The notes below the pieces were generated by a model. It was not told where the DNA came from. It was given only the letters and a program-made list of their open reading frames with translations, and did not search any database. The translations under genes and the position numbers were made by a program. 48,232 bases of DNA from an uncultured Victivallales bacterium. Lineage in GTDB: Bacteria > Verrucomicrobiota > Lentisphaeria > Victivallales > UBA1829. The stretch is from contig CALXRI010000023.1 of the NCBI GenBank assembly GCA_944390795.1, forward strand, positions 1 to 48,232, written 5' to 3'. Within the stretch, counting starts at the first letter, position 1; each line of letters starts with the position of its first letter. This document shows positions 7,400 through 17,000 of the stretch, piece by piece.

Positions 7400-10005
7400 A
7401 GAACGAACCTGAACGGGAGACGAACCCCGCGGGGAATTCCGTTCCCGTGAAACATGGCGCATGGAGAAGATTCTGGCGTGTCTGCCGCGTGGTGATCTTC
7501 CTGCTTCCGCTGTTTCTGCTTTTTCTGCCGGGCATTCTGGAACGGGCTTCCAACTGGATTCTGAACCGTTGTCTGGGGAATTCTTCCGTCTGCGTGGAGA
7601 TCCGCGAACTCGGGCTCCGGCGCGGAATGGTCAACGCTGCCGTCACGTTTCCGAAGGATGGGGCGTTTGCGCCGGGGCGGGTGATGCATCTCGGTTCAGT
7701 CGGAGTCGCCTATGCGCCGCTCCGGCTTCTGACCGGCACGCTGGACTCGGTTTCGATCAGCAACGTGAACCTCCCGCTTGCCCTGCGGGACGGCGGACTG
7801 GAGTTTCCGCTGCTGGAACTCTTCCGCGGCGCAGCGTCTTCCGCGAATAAGCCCCAAGCTGAACCCGCGCCGGGGAACGCCCCGTTTTTCAGTTTCCCCC
7901 TGCGCATCCGGGAAATCAGTCTGAGCGGAAATCTGATTTATCTCCAGGACCGGGAGTTCCTGATGATTCCCTTCACCGCCTCCCTGACGCAGTCCGGAAA
8001 ACGCGGATGGGCGAATGTCTCCTATCATGCGCGGCTTTATCTTTCCGGCACCAACCGCCTCGGGCTTTCCGGCGTTGCCGATCTGGAGAAAGGGGTCGTC
8101 TCCTGCCGGGCCGAAGGGGCGGTGCGCCTTGAAAATCTCCCGCGGATTTTTGCCGACCGGATCGGCGTTTCGGAAAATGCGGCGGGCGGGATCACGCTGA
8201 GCGCCGACTGTCTCGCCGATTTGAAGCATTCCCGCCTGGAAAAACTCGACGGCGCCCTCAAGATAGAGGATCTCGGCTGCACCTGGAGTGCGTATACGGT
8301 TCAGGGGGCCGGCGGTGCGAAGTTCTCCTGGCGGAACGGCATCGCCGAAATCGCCTATGACGGCGATCTCCATACGAATATCGGCGGCATTTCCTATGCC
8401 TTGAAACAGTTTTCGCTCCGGAACGTGCTGAAGCGCGGCAGCGGCGTGAACGGGAGCTGCACCGTCAATGTCGGCGGGACTCCCGGCGGGGACTTTTCGG
8501 GTCGTTTCATCCTGCGCCATAATCGCGAGGGCGTCATGGAGTTCACTCTTCGCCCGCATGAAGGGAAGAGCGCCGCGCAGGAAATTGCCTTCAACGGAAT
8601 GAAAGCGGCTTTCCCGGCGTTGAAACGATCGGAGAATTATCTGAAACTTGCCTTTACCGACGACGTTCATGTCTCCGGCTTGTTCCAGTTTCCGGAAATC
8701 GCATTGACGGCGGGGGAGTTTTCCGCTTCGATGAAACAGTTCCGTCTGGAGCTCGGCGGCACGCCGCTGGCGCTTCAGGTCGGCATGACGCTGCCGGAGC
8801 TTGCGCTTTCCGCGGGAGGGAATATTCCTCCCGTGGTTCTCGGCGACATCTCTCTTCAGGCCGATCTTGGGGGAACCAAAACCAGCAGTTTTGCGGTAAA
8901 GGGCATCCGCTGCGACGGACATGAGATCGGAAAGATTGCGGGAACGCTCCAGCCGGATATGCGCAACGGGCTCTACGGACTCAAAGCGGAGATTGAGACG
9001 CTCGGCGTCCGCTCCACGCTTGCGGCGTCGTTCCTCCAGAGCGGCAGGGTGTTTGATGCCTCGTTCCGCATTCCGGAGCAGAATCTTGCAAAGGAGATCG
9101 ACCTCGGGACGTATGTTCCCGCGCTTCAGTCGTTTGTCCTGGCTTCTGCAACATTCCAGGCGGACTGCGTCTACCGCTGGACACCGGAAGGGCACCGGGG
9201 CGGCGCGAAACTCCTGCTTTCCAAAGTCAATGCCGTCTCCGAGGAGAAGAAATTCCGCCTGGCCGATGCGTCGCTGCGTTTCACGCTTCCGAACCTGCCG
9301 GAACTCCGGAGCGGCGCCGGACAGTCCTTCCGTTTCAAGGCGCTCCGGTTGGACAATCTGAATTTCGATTCGGCGAACGTGCTTTTCCGGATGGAATCGC
9401 CGACGGTCTGGCAGCTCGAGGGGGCGACGTTCAACTGGTGCGGCGGAAAAATCCGCCTCGGCTCCGCCAGGATCGCGCCCGCAACGGAGCGGTTCAGCGC
9501 CATTATGTTCTGCGACAGGGTGCGGCTCGGCGCGCTGCTCGGACAGTTCGGTATCGGGTCGGATGCCGGCGACAATGCCGCGCTCAACGGAACGATTCCT
9601 GTTTCGATCCGGCAAGGCAGAATCATCTTCCGCAACGGTTTCCTCTACTCCACGCCGGGCGAGACGGGAACGCTCAAGCTGGAGCCTAACGCCACGGTGG
9701 ATGCTCTGGGACAGTCCTCCGTCGAGATGTCCTTCGCCCTTTCCGCGCTGAAAAATTTCCAGTATGACTGGGTGAAACTTTCCATGAACACGGAAAAGGA
9801 CAATCTCAAACTCAAGTTCCAGGTGGACGGCCGTCCCGCCGGTGCGCTTCCCTTCTCCATTGATCCGGATTCCGGCCGTCCCGTCCGGACGCAGGGAACC
9901 AACCGTTTTCAGGGGATTCCCGTGGATGTGAATATCACGATTCCTCTTTCCAGAACCCTGGAACTCTACCAGATGTTCGGCCAGATGTTCGGCGGAACCC
10001 GCTAG
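7396..10005 (+). CDS. YdbH/AsmA-like intermembrane transport protein
   Basis: An 869-residue protein with a single N-terminal membrane anchor (about 28-50), then a long beta-rich region with AsmA-type repeats. Near the C-terminus is 'LNGTIPVSIRQGRIIFRNG', which matches the conserved C-terminal part of the YdbH family ('dicarboxylate transport' domain). YdbH, TamB and YhdP are proposed phospholipid bridges between inner and outer membranes in E. coli. The ATG at 7396 overlaps the previous stop by four bases and is preferred over a frame reaching to 7318 inside the upstream gene. Family assignment is by pattern only. Confidence 0.75.
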   Translation: MKNEPERETNPAGNSVPVKHGAWRRFWRVCRVVIFLLPLFLLFLPGILERASNWILNRCLGNSSVCVEIRELGLRRGMVNAAVTFPKDGAFAPGRVMHLGSVGVAYAPLRLLTGTLDSVSISNVNLPLALRDGGLEFPLLELFRGAASSANKPQAEPAPGNAPFFSFPLRIREISLSGNLIYLQDREFLMIPFTASLTQSGKRGWANVSYHARLYLSGTNRLGLSGVADLEKGVVSCRAEGAVRLENLPRIFADRIGVSENAAGGITLSADCLADLKHSRLEKLDGALKIEDLGCTWSAYTVQGAGGAKFSWRNGIAEIAYDGDLHTNIGGISYALKQFSLRNVLKRGSGVNGSCTVNVGGTPGGDFSGRFILRHNREGVMEFTLRPHEGKSAAQEIAFNGMKAAFPALKRSENYLKLAFTDDVHVSGLFQFPEIALTAGEFSASMKQFRLELGGTPLALQVGMTLPELALSAGGNIPPVVLGDISLQADLGGTKTSSFAVKGIRCDGHEIGKIAGTLQPDMRNGLYGLKAEIETLGVRSTLAASFLQSGRVFDASFRIPEQNLAKEIDLGTYVPALQSFVLASATFQADCVYRWTPEGHRGGAKLLLSKVNAVSEEKKFRLADASLRFTLPNLPELRSGAGQSFRFKALRLDNLNFDSANVLFRMESPTVWQLEGATFNWCGGKIRLGSARIAPATERFSAIMFCDRVRLGALLGQFGIGSDAGDNAALNGTIPVSIRQGRIIFRNGFLYSTPGETGTLKLEPNATVDALGQSSVEMSFALSALKNFQYDWVKLSMNTEKDNLKLKFQVDGRPAGALPFSIDPDSGRPVRTQGTNRFQGIPVDVNITIPLSRTLELYQMFGQMFGGTR

Positions 10006-10166
10006 GTGTTCTTCGATGCTTTTTTACGGATCATGGGAAGCGCTGAACTGCGGACGGAGTGTTTTTTTGAAGTAAAATCGCTTCTGAACCTTGAAATTCC
10101 GCCTGAAACCGGTTACTGTGCCGGAGAGAGGGCGCATGGTCGTCTGCTGTTCCGAGGGAGAGGAGA

Positions 10167-10841
10167 ATGCCTGCATCGAAAGTCTACACGATTCCGGCGC
10201 TGAAACGCCTTCCGGTTTATCTGCACCATCTGCGCGCACTGCATGCCGCCGGGGAGGATTACGTGGCAAGTCCCGCGCTCGCCCGGGCTCTCCGCCTGGA
10301 TTCGGTGACTGTGCGCAAGGATCTGGAAATCATCGGAGTCGCCGGACTTACCGGCGTCGGCTACCCGGTTGAAAAGCTGATTGACGGCATTGAGACGTTT
10401 CTCGGCTGGAAGAACAGTTCGGAAGCGTTTCTTGCGGGGACCTCCGGGATCGGGAACGCCCTGCTCGGATTTCAGGGGTTTTCCGCTTATGGTCTGAAGA
10501 TCATTGCCGCGTTCGACCGGGATCCGCCGGAGGACGGGATGATCCACGGCGTTCCCGTGTTTCCCTTTTCGGAATTCAGGCATCTGACGGAACGCCTTAA
10601 AATCAGACTGGCGATTCTCTGTGTGGAGGAAGAGGATGCGCAGCATGTGGCGGAGCAGATGGTTGAAGCGGGCATTCTGGCGATCTGGAATTTTACGCGC
10701 CGGACACTTCATCTGCCGTCCGGGATCATCACTCAGCAGGTCAATCTCGCGGGCGATCTTGCCGTTCTTTCCGTGCGTCTGGCGGAAAGACTGCACGGCG
10801 CATCCCGTATTCCCGATCCGGATTTGAAAGGAGTAAAATGA
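10167..10841 (+). CDS. rex: redox-sensing transcriptional repressor Rex
   Basis: A 224-residue NADH/NAD+ sensor. The N-terminal winged helix has the Rex hallmarks IPALKRLPVYL (about 9-19) and VRKDLEIIGVAGLTGVGY (about 49-66). The Rossmann domain follows, with a somewhat altered glycine-rich loop GTSGIGN (91-97, versus the usual GxGxxG) and an acidic residue in AAFDRD at the end of the second strand. The C-terminal domain-swap helix is present. GAGGGAGAGGAG precedes the ATG. It is the first gene of a four-gene cassette with a hydrogenase-like sensor, and its stop overlaps the next start. A weak promoter-like pair (TTGAAA 10091, TACTGT 10114) lies upstream. Confidence 0.93.
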   Translation: MPASKVYTIPALKRLPVYLHHLRALHAAGEDYVASPALARALRLDSVTVRKDLEIIGVAGLTGVGYPVEKLIDGIETFLGWKNSSEAFLAGTSGIGNALLGFQGFSAYGLKIIAAFDRDPPEDGMIHGVPVFPFSEFRHLTERLKIRLAILCVEEEDAQHVAEQMVEAGILAIWNFTRRTLHLPSGIITQQVNLAGDLAVLSVRLAERLHGASRIPDPDLKGVK

Positions 10842-11080
10842 AAATGAGCCACAGCATTGTCATCTGCATGGGAAGCTCCTGCTTCGCGCGCGGAAACAAA
10901 CGGAATCTCAAGATTATCGAGGAGTATCTCAGGGAGCACTCCATTGACTGCAAATTGAGCGGACGTGCCTGTGCGGGAAACTGCAACGCGGGACCCAACA
11001 TCAGCATTGACGGAGAAAATTTCGAGCGGGTCGATTCGGAGGCGCTGATCGATCTGCTGGATGCAAAACTGAAGGATTGA
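10838..11080 (+). CDS. thioredoxin-like [2Fe-2S] ferredoxin (NuoE/HydC-like)
   Basis: An 80-residue single-domain protein. Four cysteines have the spacing of thioredoxin-fold [2Fe-2S] proteins: Cys10-x4-Cys15 near the N-terminus and Cys45-x3-Cys49 in GRACAGNCNAGPN. It matches the C-terminal iron-sulfur part of NuoE and the small HydC-type subunits of electron-bifurcating hydrogenases. AAAGGAG precedes its ATG, which overlaps the rex stop (ATGA); the sensory hydrogenase gene begins six bases after its own stop. It is likely the electron carrier that links the sensor to the cellular redox pool. Confidence 0.88.
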   Translation: MKMSHSIVICMGSSCFARGNKRNLKIIEEYLREHSIDCKLSGRACAGNCNAGPNISIDGENFERVDSEALIDLLDAKLKD

Positions 11081-11086
11081 GGAAAC

Positions 11087-12832
11087 ATGAATCACTCTTA
11101 CCCTGTCTACACGGTCGAGGCGGAGTGTCAGGACTGCTACAAATGTGTCCGGCATTGTCCGGTGAAAGCGATTCAGGTCCGCGACGGGCATGCCGCGGTC
11201 ATCCCGGAAATGTGTGTGGCGTGCGGCAACTGCGTGGAGGTCTGTCCGGTCAAGGCGAAACAGGTCCGCAACGGAACCGGCCGGGCGCGGCAGCTGCTTG
11301 CCGGGGATGTGCCCGTCTATGCGTCGCTTGCGCCTTCCTGGGTGAGCGAATTCCGCGGGATTTCCGCCGCGCAGCTGATCCGGGCGCTGAAGGAACTCGG
11401 GTTTGCCGGAGTCAGCGAAACCGCGCTCGGCGCGCAGCTGGTATCGGCAAAAGTCGCGCGCGAGCTTGACGGAAGTCCCGAGGGGCTGATGCTTTCCTCC
11501 GCCTGTCCGACCTCGGTGGATTTCATCCGCAAATACCTGCCCGATCTCGCGGAAAAAATCACGCCGGTGGCTTCGCCGCTGATCGCGCACTGTCAGCTGT
11601 TGCACGATACGTTCGGGGAGAACATCCGGACGGTTTTCATCGGACCGTGCATTGCGAAGAAAAACGAGTCCGACCGTCATTCAGAACTCCTGAGTCTGGC
11701 CCTGACCTACCCGGAGCTGCGTCAGCTCTTCCGAGAGGAGGGAATCGACCCGAAACGTGTCACGCCGAAGGCGGACGACAGTTTCGTGCCGGAATCCGCG
11801 GAGGAGGGCGCGCGCTATCCCATCGAAGGCGGCATGAACGACACCATCGCGTTCCAGACATCCAACCGGAAAGTGCATTATGTCACGCTCAGCGGCCTGG
11901 AGAACATCGAACTTGCGCTCTCCGGGCTCGGGGAGCTGCCGAAGGGGGAAACGGTCTTTGTGGAAATGCTGGCCTGCCACGGCGGCTGCGTGCACGGTCC
12001 CTGCGCCGAGCACGACTCTCCCGGGCTTCTGGAACGCCTGCGCGTTCTCAACTACGCGAAACTTCCGGAACAGCCGAAGGAGCGGAGGACGGGAGGCGGG
12101 ATCGGAGACGATTTCCCCGCCGCCGCCTTCAAGCCGCCCGCGCCCGGAATCAGCGAGATCACCGCGGCGTTGCGCAGCATCGGCAAGAACAGCCCCGAGG
12201 ACGAGCTCAACTGCGACGGATGCGGATACGACACCTGCCGCAATTTCGCGCAGGCGCTTCTGGCGGGCCGCGCCGAGCCGTCCATGTGCGTCTCCTATCT
12301 TAAGAAACAGGCGCAGAAAAAGGCGAACGCCCTGCTGCGCAGCATCTCGTCGGCCGTGGTGATTACGGACAAGAAACTCCAGATCATCGAATGCAACCGG
12401 AATTTTGCGGCGTTGTTCGGCGAGGATATTCTGGAGGCGTTCGACGCCTGTCCCGGACTCGCCGGTGCGGATCTGACGCGGATCGTGCCGTTCGCGGGGC
12501 TTTTCGCCTCGGCGCTTCAGAGCGGTCACGATGTCAGGCGCGATTCCCTGAAGGTCGGCAAACGCCTTTACAATCTCAACATCTTCAACATCGAGCCGCG
12601 CGAGGTGGTCGGCGCGGTGATCTTTGATGTGACGAACACCGAAATGCGCCGCGAGCAGATTGCCGCCCGCGCCAGAGAGGTCATCGACCGCAATCTCGCC
12701 ACGGTGCAGGAGATCGCCTGCCGTCTCGGCGAGCAGATGGCGGATACCGAGCTGCTTCTGCGTTCCATCGCGGACAACTATGCCGATGAACCCTCGGAAG
12801 ACGACGGACAGCGGGAGAAGGCCGAATCATGA
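11087..12832 (+). CDS. sensory [FeFe]-hydrogenase-like protein with PAS domain (group C, HydS/HsfB type)
   Basis: A 581-residue sensor. Domains in order: two [4Fe-4S] clusters (Cys14/17/20/24 and Cys43/46/49/53); the H-cluster domain with SSACPTS (Cys140), GPCIAKKNE (Cys188) and MLACHGGC (Cys297, Cys301); an extra iron-sulfur motif with Cys376/379/384/401; a PAS domain (about 412-530) and a helical tail. All four H-cluster cysteines are present. The proton-relay cysteine that precedes Cys140 in catalytic enzymes is Ala139, as in sensory group C hydrogenases. It probably senses H2 or redox state and signals to the coupled phosphatase, whose start overlaps its stop. No hydrogenase maturase is encoded in the window. 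Confidence 0.9.
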   Translation: MNHSYPVYTVEAECQDCYKCVRHCPVKAIQVRDGHAAVIPEMCVACGNCVEVCPVKAKQVRNGTGRARQLLAGDVPVYASLAPSWVSEFRGISAAQLIRALKELGFAGVSETALGAQLVSAKVARELDGSPEGLMLSSACPTSVDFIRKYLPDLAEKITPVASPLIAHCQLLHDTFGENIRTVFIGPCIAKKNESDRHSELLSLALTYPELRQLFREEGIDPKRVTPKADDSFVPESAEEGARYPIEGGMNDTIAFQTSNRKVHYVTLSGLENIELALSGLGELPKGETVFVEMLACHGGCVHGPCAEHDSPGLLERLRVLNYAKLPEQPKERRTGGGIGDDFPAAAFKPPAPGISEITAALRSIGKNSPEDELNCDGCGYDTCRNFAQALLAGRAEPSMCVSYLKKQAQKKANALLRSISSAVVITDKKLQIIECNRNFAALFGEDILEAFDACPGLAGADLTRIVPFAGLFASALQSGHDVRRDSLKVGKRLYNLNIFNIEPREVVGAVIFDVTNTEMRREQIAARAREVIDRNLATVQEIACRLGEQMADTELLLRSIADNYADEPSEDDGQREKAES

Positions 12833-14007
12833 ATCTGACCGAAAATCTTTTCATCGACACCGGCTACAGCCAGTGCTGCCACTTCGAGGAGAAGGCCTGC
12901 GGCGATGCCGTCGCGTTCAAGCGCATCATCCCGGAGGAGCGGCTGCTTGCCGTCATGGCGGACGGGCTCGGGCATGGTGTGAAGGCGAACATTCTTGCGC
13001 TGATGACGACGACAATGGCGCTGCGCTTTGTCGCGGAGGATCGGGAAATCGTCCACTCCGCCGAGATCATCATGGACGCGCTCCCCGTCTGCCAGGTGCG
13101 TCATATCAGCTATGCGACTTTCACGATTGTCGATACGCGGCTTGGCGGACTTACGCGCGTGGTGGAAATGGGAAATCCCGAGTTTCTGCTCCTGCGCGGC
13201 GGCAAGCCGCTGGAAATCACCGGACGCGAGTTCGTTTCTCCGAAGTATCGGGACCGGACCATGACCACTTATTCTTTTCAGGTGCAGCCGCAGGACCGTC
13301 TGATCTTCTTTTCGGACGGAGTCAGCCAGGCGGGGCTCGGCACGCCGAACTTCCCGCTCGGATGGCGCAATTCCGGCGTGCTGGAATATGCGCTCAAGCA
13401 GGTCGGGGCGGATCCGGACATTTCCGCGCAGGAACTTTCCGAACGCATTCTCCGCGAGGCGATCGCGCATGAGCCGGGACTGCGCCCGAAGGACGACATC
13501 ACGGCGGTCTGCCTGTATTACCGCGAACCGCGCAAGATGCTTCTCTTCACGGGCCCTCCGTTCGATCAGAACCGCGACGCGGAGTGTGCGAAGATGTTTC
13601 AGGAGTTTCCCGGAACCAAGGTCATCTGCGGCGGAACCTCGGCGGAGATCATCGCGCGCGAGCTGAAACTGCCGCTGAGCGTCGATCTGAGCACGATGGG
13701 CGGCGATCTGCCGCCGATGTCCCGCATGCCCGGCGCGGATCTGGTGACGGAAGGCATTTTCACGCTCAGCCGCGCCGCAGGCTATCTGGAGAAGGGCGAG
13801 TATACGAAACTGGATCCGGCGGAAAAGCTCGTCGAGCTGATGCGGCGGCACGACATCATCGAATTCGTGGTCGGCACCCGGGTCAACGAGGCGCATCAGG
13901 ATCCGAACCTGCCGGTTGATCTTGAACTGCGGCGCAACATCATCCGCCGTCTGGAGACGGTGCTGCGCGACCGCTACATGAAGGAAATCCGGATCACGTT
14001 TGTATGA
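12829..14007 (+). CDS. PP2C/SpoIIE-family serine phosphatase with C-terminal extension
   Basis: 392 residues. The PP2C core (about 1-232) has the metal-binding motifs MADGLGHG (Asp45), FSDGVSQ (Asp163) and KDDITAV (Asp222/223). The remaining 160 residues form a second domain with CGGTSAEIIAREL (about 262-274) and GADLVTEGIFTL, which I do not recognise as a named domain but which looks well conserved in character. The ATG overlaps the stop of the sensory hydrogenase, so the two are probably co-translated and function together: the sensor would control dephosphorylation of a target such as an anti-sigma antagonist. No such partner is encoded nearby. Confidence 0.9.
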   Translation: MNLTENLFIDTGYSQCCHFEEKACGDAVAFKRIIPEERLLAVMADGLGHGVKANILALMTTTMALRFVAEDREIVHSAEIIMDALPVCQVRHISYATFTIVDTRLGGLTRVVEMGNPEFLLLRGGKPLEITGREFVSPKYRDRTMTTYSFQVQPQDRLIFFSDGVSQAGLGTPNFPLGWRNSGVLEYALKQVGADPDISAQELSERILREAIAHEPGLRPKDDITAVCLYYREPRKMLLFTGPPFDQNRDAECAKMFQEFPGTKVICGGTSAEIIARELKLPLSVDLSTMGGDLPPMSRMPGADLVTEGIFTLSRAAGYLEKGEYTKLDPAEKLVELMRRHDIIEFVVGTRVNEAHQDPNLPVDLELRRNIIRRLETVLRDRYMKEIRITFV

Positions 14008-14014
14008 AGACGAC

Positions 14015-14047
14015 GGGCCCCGCGCTCCGGAGCGGATCGCGGGACCC
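14015..14047. terminator. hairpin between convergent genes, possible bidirectional terminator
   Basis: GGGCCCCGCG (14015-14024) pairs with CGCGGGACCC (14038-14047) with one mismatch. The loop contains the self-complementary CTCCGGAG. There is no T-run on either side. It sits exactly between the convergent phosphatase and RND genes. Confidence 0.45.
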
Positions 14048-14054
14048 CGCATGT

Positions 14055-17000
14055 CTACCAGCGTTTCCGGAACACGCCGGTTACGGCTTCGGCGGCGCGC
14101 TGGAAGATTGCATACAGTCCGGGGATGAACATCATGCCGACGACTGTGGCCACCAGCATTCCCCAGAAGGTCGTGACGCCGATCGACTGGCGGCTTCCCG
14201 CGCCCGCGCCGGAGGCGACGACCATCGGGAAAACGCCGATCACGAACGACAGCGCCGTCATCATGACCGAGCGGAAGCGGACGCGCATCCCGTTCAGCGC
14301 GGCGTCCGCGATCGATGCGCCCGCATCACGCTCCAGCTTGGAGAACTCGACCATCAGGATTGCGGTTTTCGCCGTCAGTCCGATCAGCATCAGGAGCCCG
14401 AGCTGGCAGTAGATGTTCATCGCCATGCCCGAAACCTTCAGCGCGATGATGGCGCCGAGCGTCGCGGTCGCCACGGACAGCATGACCGAAATCGGCATCG
14501 TCCAGCTCTCATACTGCGCCACGAGAAACAGATACGCCACCAGCAGCGAGATCAGGAGAAGACTGATGATTTTTCCTTCGTTCTGGCTCTCCTGATAGCT
14601 CATGTCGGTCCAGCTGATCTGGTAGTCCTTGGAAAGATTCTTCCTGACCAGATCCTCAAGCAGCGTCATCATTTCACCGGAGCTGAACGAGGGAATGCTC
14701 TGCGTGTTGATCGAGGCCGAGGGAAACATGTTGAAGCGTTCCGCCTGCCGCGGGCCGAGCGTCCAGCGGAGCGTCGCCACCGCGCTGAGCGGAATGTTGT
14801 CCCCGTTCGTGCTCGTCACGTAAAGCTGGTCGATGATGTTCAGGTTCTCGCGGAGCTCCGGGGCAAGCTGGGTTTTGACCTGATAGGTCTTGCCGTACTT
14901 GTTGAAGTCGTTGATGTAGTAGGATCCGAGCTGGCTCTGGAGCGCGCTGAAGATCGAATTGACGGGAACATTCATCGCCTCGGCCTTTTCGCGGTTGATG
15001 TCCAGATAGAGCATCGGCGTATTGGCGTCGAAGGAGGTGAACGCGTAGACCGCCTTTCCTGTCTCCATGATCCGCGCCAGAAGATTGTTCGTCGTCTGCG
15101 CGATCTCCTGTGAACTCTGGTCACCGGTCGCCTGAAGCGAGAAGGTCACGCCGCCGGTGGCGCCCAGTCCCATGATCGCGGGGGGAACGAAGGCGTTCAC
15201 CGTTGCGTCCGGCAGGACCGAGGCGCGCTTGATTACCTCTGAATGAATCCTGTTGATTTCCGTTTCCGGCGTGGTGCGTTCGCTCCACTGTTTCAGATCC
15301 AGGATCAGAAGCCCGAGGTTCTCCCCTTCGCCCGCGGTCAGGCTGCGTCCCGGCACCGTCATGATGCTGCCGATGCCCGGGATGTCGCGGATCAGGTCGG
15401 AAACCTCCGCGAGTGCGGCTTCCGTCCTGGGAAGCGATGCGCCGGACGGCAGAACCACTTCACAGAAAAGCGATCCCTTGTCCTCCTCCGGCAGAAAAGC
15501 GGAAGGAAGGCGTTGATAGAGATAGTAGTTCCCGAACAGGATGAGTGCGAACAGCACAACGGTCAACAGTGCGCGCCTTACCAGCATTCCGCCGACGGCA
15601 AGGTAGGTGTTCCGTGTCCAGTTGAGTCCGATGTTGAACAGGCGGAAGAATCCGCGCGGTGTTTTGCTCGGACGGAGAACCAGCGCGCAGAGCGCCGGGC
15701 TCAGCGTCATCGCGTTTACTGTCGAGAGGCAGAGCGCGATGCACATCGTCACCGCAAACTGCTTGTAGATTGTTCCGACCATGCCGCCGTAGAACATGAT
15801 CGGCGTGTAGATGGCGACAACCACCAGTGTCGTGGCGATCAGGGCTCCTGTGAGCTGCTGCATGCTCTTCATCGCGGCGTCAAACGGCGAAAGATGTTCC
15901 TCGTCGATCAGTCGTGTGCAGTTTTCCGTCACGCAGATGGCGTCGTCGACGACCGATCCGATCACCAGAATCAGCGCAAACATCGTCAGCGTGTTGATAC
16001 TCATGTTCAGGAGATACAGGAACAGGAACGTGCCGATCAGCGACACAGGGATTGTGACCGAGGGAATGATCGTCGCGCGCCAGTCCTGAAGGAAGAGATA
16101 GGTGATGACCACAACCAGAAGGAACGTGAGAAGCAGCGTCTCGATGATCTCCTGCATGGACACCACGACGAAACGGGTCGAATCGTATCCGATCTCCCAT
16201 TTCAGCCCGTCGGGGAAGTTTTTCTGGAGTTCCCCGAGTTCCTTTTTGATGTCCTTCATGATTTCCAGCGCATTGGCATCATTCAGCTTGAAGACCGCAA
16301 GAACGACGGCGGGTCTTCCATTGAATGTGCCTGTGCTGTTGTAGGTTTCCGCTCCAAGCTCGACCTTCGCGATGTCGGAGAGACGGATCTGGCGGCCGTC
16401 CTCGCCGGATTTGACGACGATCCGCTCGAACTCCTCGGGTGTGCTCAGACGCCCTTTGGCATCCACCTTGAACTGCATCCAGCGGCTGCTGGATTCGGTG
16501 CCGACCGAACCGGTTGCCGCCTGAATGTTCTGGCTGGCGACCGCATTGCGCACGTCGTCGTCGCTGACGGAATAGGCGCGCATCTTGTAGGGATCGAGCC
16601 AGATGCGGATGCTGTACTCCTGTTCGCCGAAGACAATGGCCTGTCCGACGCCGTCAATTCGCGCAATCGCATCCTTGATGTGAATGCTGACATAGTTGCT
16701 CAGATAGAGCGGCGTATGTTCGGGATTCTCACTGTAGAAGGCGAATGTCGCAAGCATGTCGCTGGAGCGTTTCACCACGGTGATGCCGTTGTTCACCACG
16801 TCGGTCGGGAGCGCGTGTTCGGCGCGTTTCACGGCATTGTTGACGTTGACCAGCGCCATGTCCTCGTCCGCACCGGATTTGAATGTCAGCGTCAGCGTGT
16901 AGTTTCCGAGGTTGTCCGACTGCGAGGAGTAGTAGACCATGTCCTCGGTTCCGTTGACTTCCGACTCCAGCGGCGACGCCACCGTGTCTGCAATGACCTG

